64,000 nt of DNA from Blastococcus sp. TF02A-26 (GTDB lineage: Bacteria > Actinomycetota > Actinomycetes > Mycobacteriales > Geodermatophilaceae): NCBI RefSeq assembly GCF_003319125.1, contig NZ_QOHG01000015.1, positions 1 to 64,000 of the forward strand, in the 5' to 3' direction. Both the position numbers and the translations under genes were made by a program. This document shows, one piece after another, positions 62,029 through 64,000 of the stretch. Under the pieces are notes generated by a model. The model did not search any database, had not been told where the DNA came from, and worked only from the letters and a program-made list of their open reading frames with translations. Position 1 is the stretch's first letter. Each line of letters begins with the position of its first letter.

Positions 62029-63516
62029 TCACTGCTGCTGGGGGTCGGGTGGGGCGGTCTCGTCGAGCCAGGGTGGGTCGGGTTCGGGGTCGTGCGCCCA
62101 GCCCGGCGGCCGGGTGGTGCGGGTGACCCCGGAGGGGGTGCGGACGACGAGTCGGCCGTCGGGCAGCAGGGTGAAGGCCCAGCCCCGGGCGAAGGTCTTG
62201 ATGCGGTGGTGACGCCGGCACAGGCAGCAGAGGTTGGTGCAGGTGGTGGGTCCGCCGTCGGCGTGTGCGGTGACGTGGTCGATGTCGCAGGAGCCGGTAC
62301 GCCGTCGGCAGCCGGGCATGCGGCAGGTCCGGTCCCGGGTGGTCACGAGGCGGCGCTGGGCGGCGGTGGGCCGGTAGGCCGTGGTGGGCGGTGGCGGGCG
62401 GAGCCCGGGCCCGTCGGTGAGGCCGCGATCGGCTCCGCGGCGGCGGACGCGGCGGCCGGTCCCGGCCGCGCGAGCCAGCTCGGCGCGGGTGGCCACGGCG
62501 ACCGTCCGGGCCGTGGCCGGGTCGTCCAGGGAGATCAGCACCGATCCGCCCGCCGGTGGGTCCGCCAGGTCGAGCAGGTCGAGCTCGGCGAGGACCTGAC
62601 GGCACTGGGCGGCCGTGATCACCTGCCCGTCCAGCTCCGCGGGCGGGGCGCCGGCGTCGCCGCGCAGGGTGCCGATGGCGGCGTGGATGACCAGCTGCGC
62701 GGTGACCGGCGGCCGGGAGGTGTCCCAGGGGCGCAGGATCAGGTCGAACGCCGTCGCCGACCGCAGCACACCGATCGGTCGCTCGTCGCCGTCGGCGCGC
62801 AGCCAGCGGGCGTGCTGGCCGAGTGCATCGCGGGCGGCGTGCACCAACGGCAGGGGGTCGTCGATGACCAGCCGGCCCAGCCCGTCGGCGGTCCGCTCGA
62901 CGTGGATGTCGGCCCTGCGTTCGGCTTCACGGCGGCGGCGGTCGCGCGCGGCGGCGTCGGCCCGGTACAGGTGGTAGCGGGCGCGGTCGGCCAGGCGGGA
63001 CGGGTCGCAGGTCTCGGCGGCGGGCAGCACGCGCTCCTGCACGTACGCCGCCACCGCGTCGGAGGCATCACCGAGCAGGTCGAGCAGGATCCGTGCCTTG
63101 CGGATGGTGATCCGCCCGGCCCACAGCTCCGACCAGGTCGCCGCCAGCTTCCCGGTCAGCAGCAGCGCCTCGGCCGCCAGCTTCGACGCCTCGCCGTCCG
63201 AGCAGCCGCGGATCACGGCCAGCTCGGTCACGAAGTCATCCGACACGTCGGCCAGGGCCACCGGCCGCACCGCCCGCGTGTCCGGTCCCGGCCCGCCGCC
63301 GGCACCAGGGTCCGCATCCCGCGACACCGCGCGGCGGCGGGCCAGCTCGGCGATCACCGCCGCCTGCATCGCGTGCTCCCGGGCCATGTGCGCGTCGGTC
63401 GACCAGATCTCGGCCGCCAGATCCAGGTCCGCCAACGCCGCCGACACGACCTCGCCCGGCAGCACCGGAACCGGCACACCGGACACCCGCGGCGGCGGCG
63501 CGGTCCCGATCTCCAT
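62029..63516 (-). CDS. DUF222 / HNH endonuclease-domain protein (second copy)
   Basis: The 495-residue protein has DUF222 (about 30-320) and a C-terminal HNH domain with CRMPGC, DIDHVTAH, NLCCLCRRHHRIKT. Unlike the paralogue at 5817-7385, no LexA box is seen upstream of the ATG at 63516. The two share the family layout but differ in sequence, so they are not recent duplicates. The substrate is unknown. Confidence 0.9.
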   Translation of the reverse strand: MEIGTAPPPRVSGVPVPVLPGEVVSAALADLDLAAEIWSTDAHMAREHAMQAAVIAELARRRAVSRDADPGAGGGPGPDTRAVRPVALADVSDDFVTELAVIRGCSDGEASKLAAEALLLTGKLAATWSELWAGRITIRKARILLDLLGDASDAVAAYVQERVLPAAETCDPSRLADRARYHLYRADAAARDRRRREAERRADIHVERTADGLGRLVIDDPLPLVHAARDALGQHARWLRADGDERPIGVLRSATAFDLILRPWDTSRPPVTAQLVIHAAIGTLRGDAGAPPAELDGQVITAAQCRQVLAELDLLDLADPPAGGSVLISLDDPATARTVAVATRAELARAAGTGRRVRRRGADRGLTDGPGLRPPPPTTAYRPTAAQRRLVTTRDRTCRMPGCRRRTGSCDIDHVTAHADGGPTTCTNLCCLCRRHHRIKTFARGWAFTLLPDGRLVVRTPSGVTRTTRPPGWAHDPEPDPPWLDETAPPDPQQQ

Positions 63517-63555
63517 GACCGCACGCTAGGCCCGGGGTACGACGATTCCTGCAGG

Positions 63556-64000
63556 TCAGCGACGAGGAAGCCGCAGAGCAGCGACCAGTCCGGCGGCGCC
63601 GATCGCGGTGGTGACGGCGAACGCCACCTGGTACGAGGCGACGTCGGTGAGCCAGCCGGCCACCAGCGGACCGGCCACCCCGCCGAGGTCGGCCGACATC
63701 TGGAACACCGCGACCACCCGCCCGCCCCGCGCGGGGCTGACGTCGCCGACCAGCGCGGCCGGCACGCTGGCCAGCAGCGAGGCGGCGAGGCCGTAGGCGG
63801 CCATCGACAGCAGGAAGATCCCGGTCGCCGGGGGCAGGACCAGCAGCCCCATCGCCACCGTGCCGATCGCCGACCCCAGCACCAGGGCGGGGCGCCGTCC
63901 CCACGTGTCGGCGAGCCGGCCCGACCGGAGCAGCCCGAGCGCCTGCGCGGCCGACCCGGCCAGCAGGCCGGCCCCGGCCCAGGCGACGCTGCGGCCGAGC
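63556..64000 (-). CDS. MFS transporter, C-terminal part (5' end outside window)
   Basis: The frame is open from the window edge to a TGA at 63556-63558 and gives 147 residues. It has about four hydrophobic segments (VLGSAIGTVAMGLLVLPP, LSMAAYGLAASLLASVPAALVGDVS and others) and the cytosolic loop RLADTWGRRPALVLGSA, an MFS motif A copy. ASYQVAFAVTTAIGAAGLVAALRL closes it. Substrate is unknown. Confidence 0.82.
   Translation of the reverse strand, partial: LGRSVAWAGAGLLAGSAAQALGLLRSGRLADTWGRRPALVLGSAIGTVAMGLLVLPPATGIFLLSMAAYGLAASLLASVPAALVGDVSPARGGRVVAVFQMSADLGGVAGPLVAGWLTDVASYQVAFAVTTAIGAAGLVAALRLPRR

Noticed and set aside
59663-62605. A 980-codon open frame antisense to the kinase and K+ channel genes
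   Set aside because: It is a GC-skew shadow with repetitive Arg/Gly/Pro composition and no domain; the sense strand carries full kinase motifs.
63556-64000. Complete short MFS gene starting at 63882
   Set aside because: The frame is open up to the window edge and includes motif A upstream of that codon, so the gene is truncated by the window.

Overview
The window reads as chromosomal DNA of a very high-GC actinobacterium, most probably a member of the Geodermatophilaceae (Blastococcus, Geodermatophilus or Modestobacter type). This is an inference from the roughly 75 percent GC, many GTG starts, dense gene packing with GTGA or ATGA start/stop overlaps, two DUF222/HNH (13E12-like) proteins, two LLM-class luciferase-like oxidoreductases, a SigJ/ECF41-type sigma factor, and intrinsic hairpins lacking U-tracts. 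There is no rRNA, recognisable tRNA, CRISPR array or insertion sequence, and no gap between genes exceeds 300 bases. The gene order is typical of a stable chromosome rather than of a mobile island.

Layout. 1-5.8 kb: a cysteine-rich Csp3-like copper-storage protein, a UBP zinc-finger protein, and a tight operon encoding a receiver-domain/thioredoxin-reductase-like flavoprotein, a cNMP-domain histidine kinase and an acetyltransferase, followed by TetR and VOC genes and a decayed second VOC copy. 5.8-7.4 kb: a DUF222/HNH gene behind a consensus LexA box. 7.4-12.8 kb: four glycosyltransferases in two divergent pairs. 12.8-21 kb: a heme-degrading-like protein, pgi, pfkA, a cysteine-less thioredoxin-like protein, an EmrB/QacA-type exporter, a gamma-carbonic-anhydrase-like protein and a large LPG-synthase-like membrane protein with a degenerate kinase domain. 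21-27.5 kb: hemerythrin, then a lactate-utilisation cluster (lutA-lutB-lutC) coupled to a STAND-type regulator. 27.6-32.5 kb: a xylose module (ROK/XylR repressor, operator, xylA, xylB) and an aldose 1-epimerase. 32.5-38 kb: an OhrR-like regulator, an LLM oxidoreductase, two DUF202 genes apparently fused by a one-base frameshift, a pair of MEDS-domain partner-switch proteins and an Acg-like nitroreductase.

38-45 kb: a cytochrome P450 with a CrtA-like monooxygenase, a protein with four cold-shock domains joined by Gly/Arg-rich linkers, MaoC-like, Mug glycosylase, aminotransferase, EamA transporter and LysR genes. 45-52 kb: ECF41-type sigma factor with an NDH-2-like flavoprotein, flavodoxin-like, SRPBCC and SnoaL proteins, an AraC regulator, an LLM oxidoreductase and a damaged dienelactone hydrolase. 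52-57.8 kb: SDR, glycerate kinase, and an overlapping operon of a mycothiol-dependent-type protein, a GlxA-type regulator and an apparently permuted CoA transferase, then a methyltransferase. 57.9-62 kb: DUF6394-like membrane protein, K+ channel with RCK domains, PASTA-type Ser/Thr kinase and a 53-residue acidic peptide. 62-64 kb: a second DUF222/HNH protein and the C-terminal part of an MFS transporter.

Functionally the window combines central sugar metabolism (pgi, pfkA, xylAB, galM, glycerate kinase, lutABC) with much redox and stress sensing (REC-flavoprotein/kinase, OhrR-like, ECF41/NDH-2, hemerythrin, Csp3) and DNA-damage functions (LexA-boxed HNH, Mug). The most unusual items are the four-CSD/Gly-Arg protein, the flavoprotein operon whose redox cysteine pairs are missing, the apparently permuted CoA transferase and the paired MEDS partner-switch genes.
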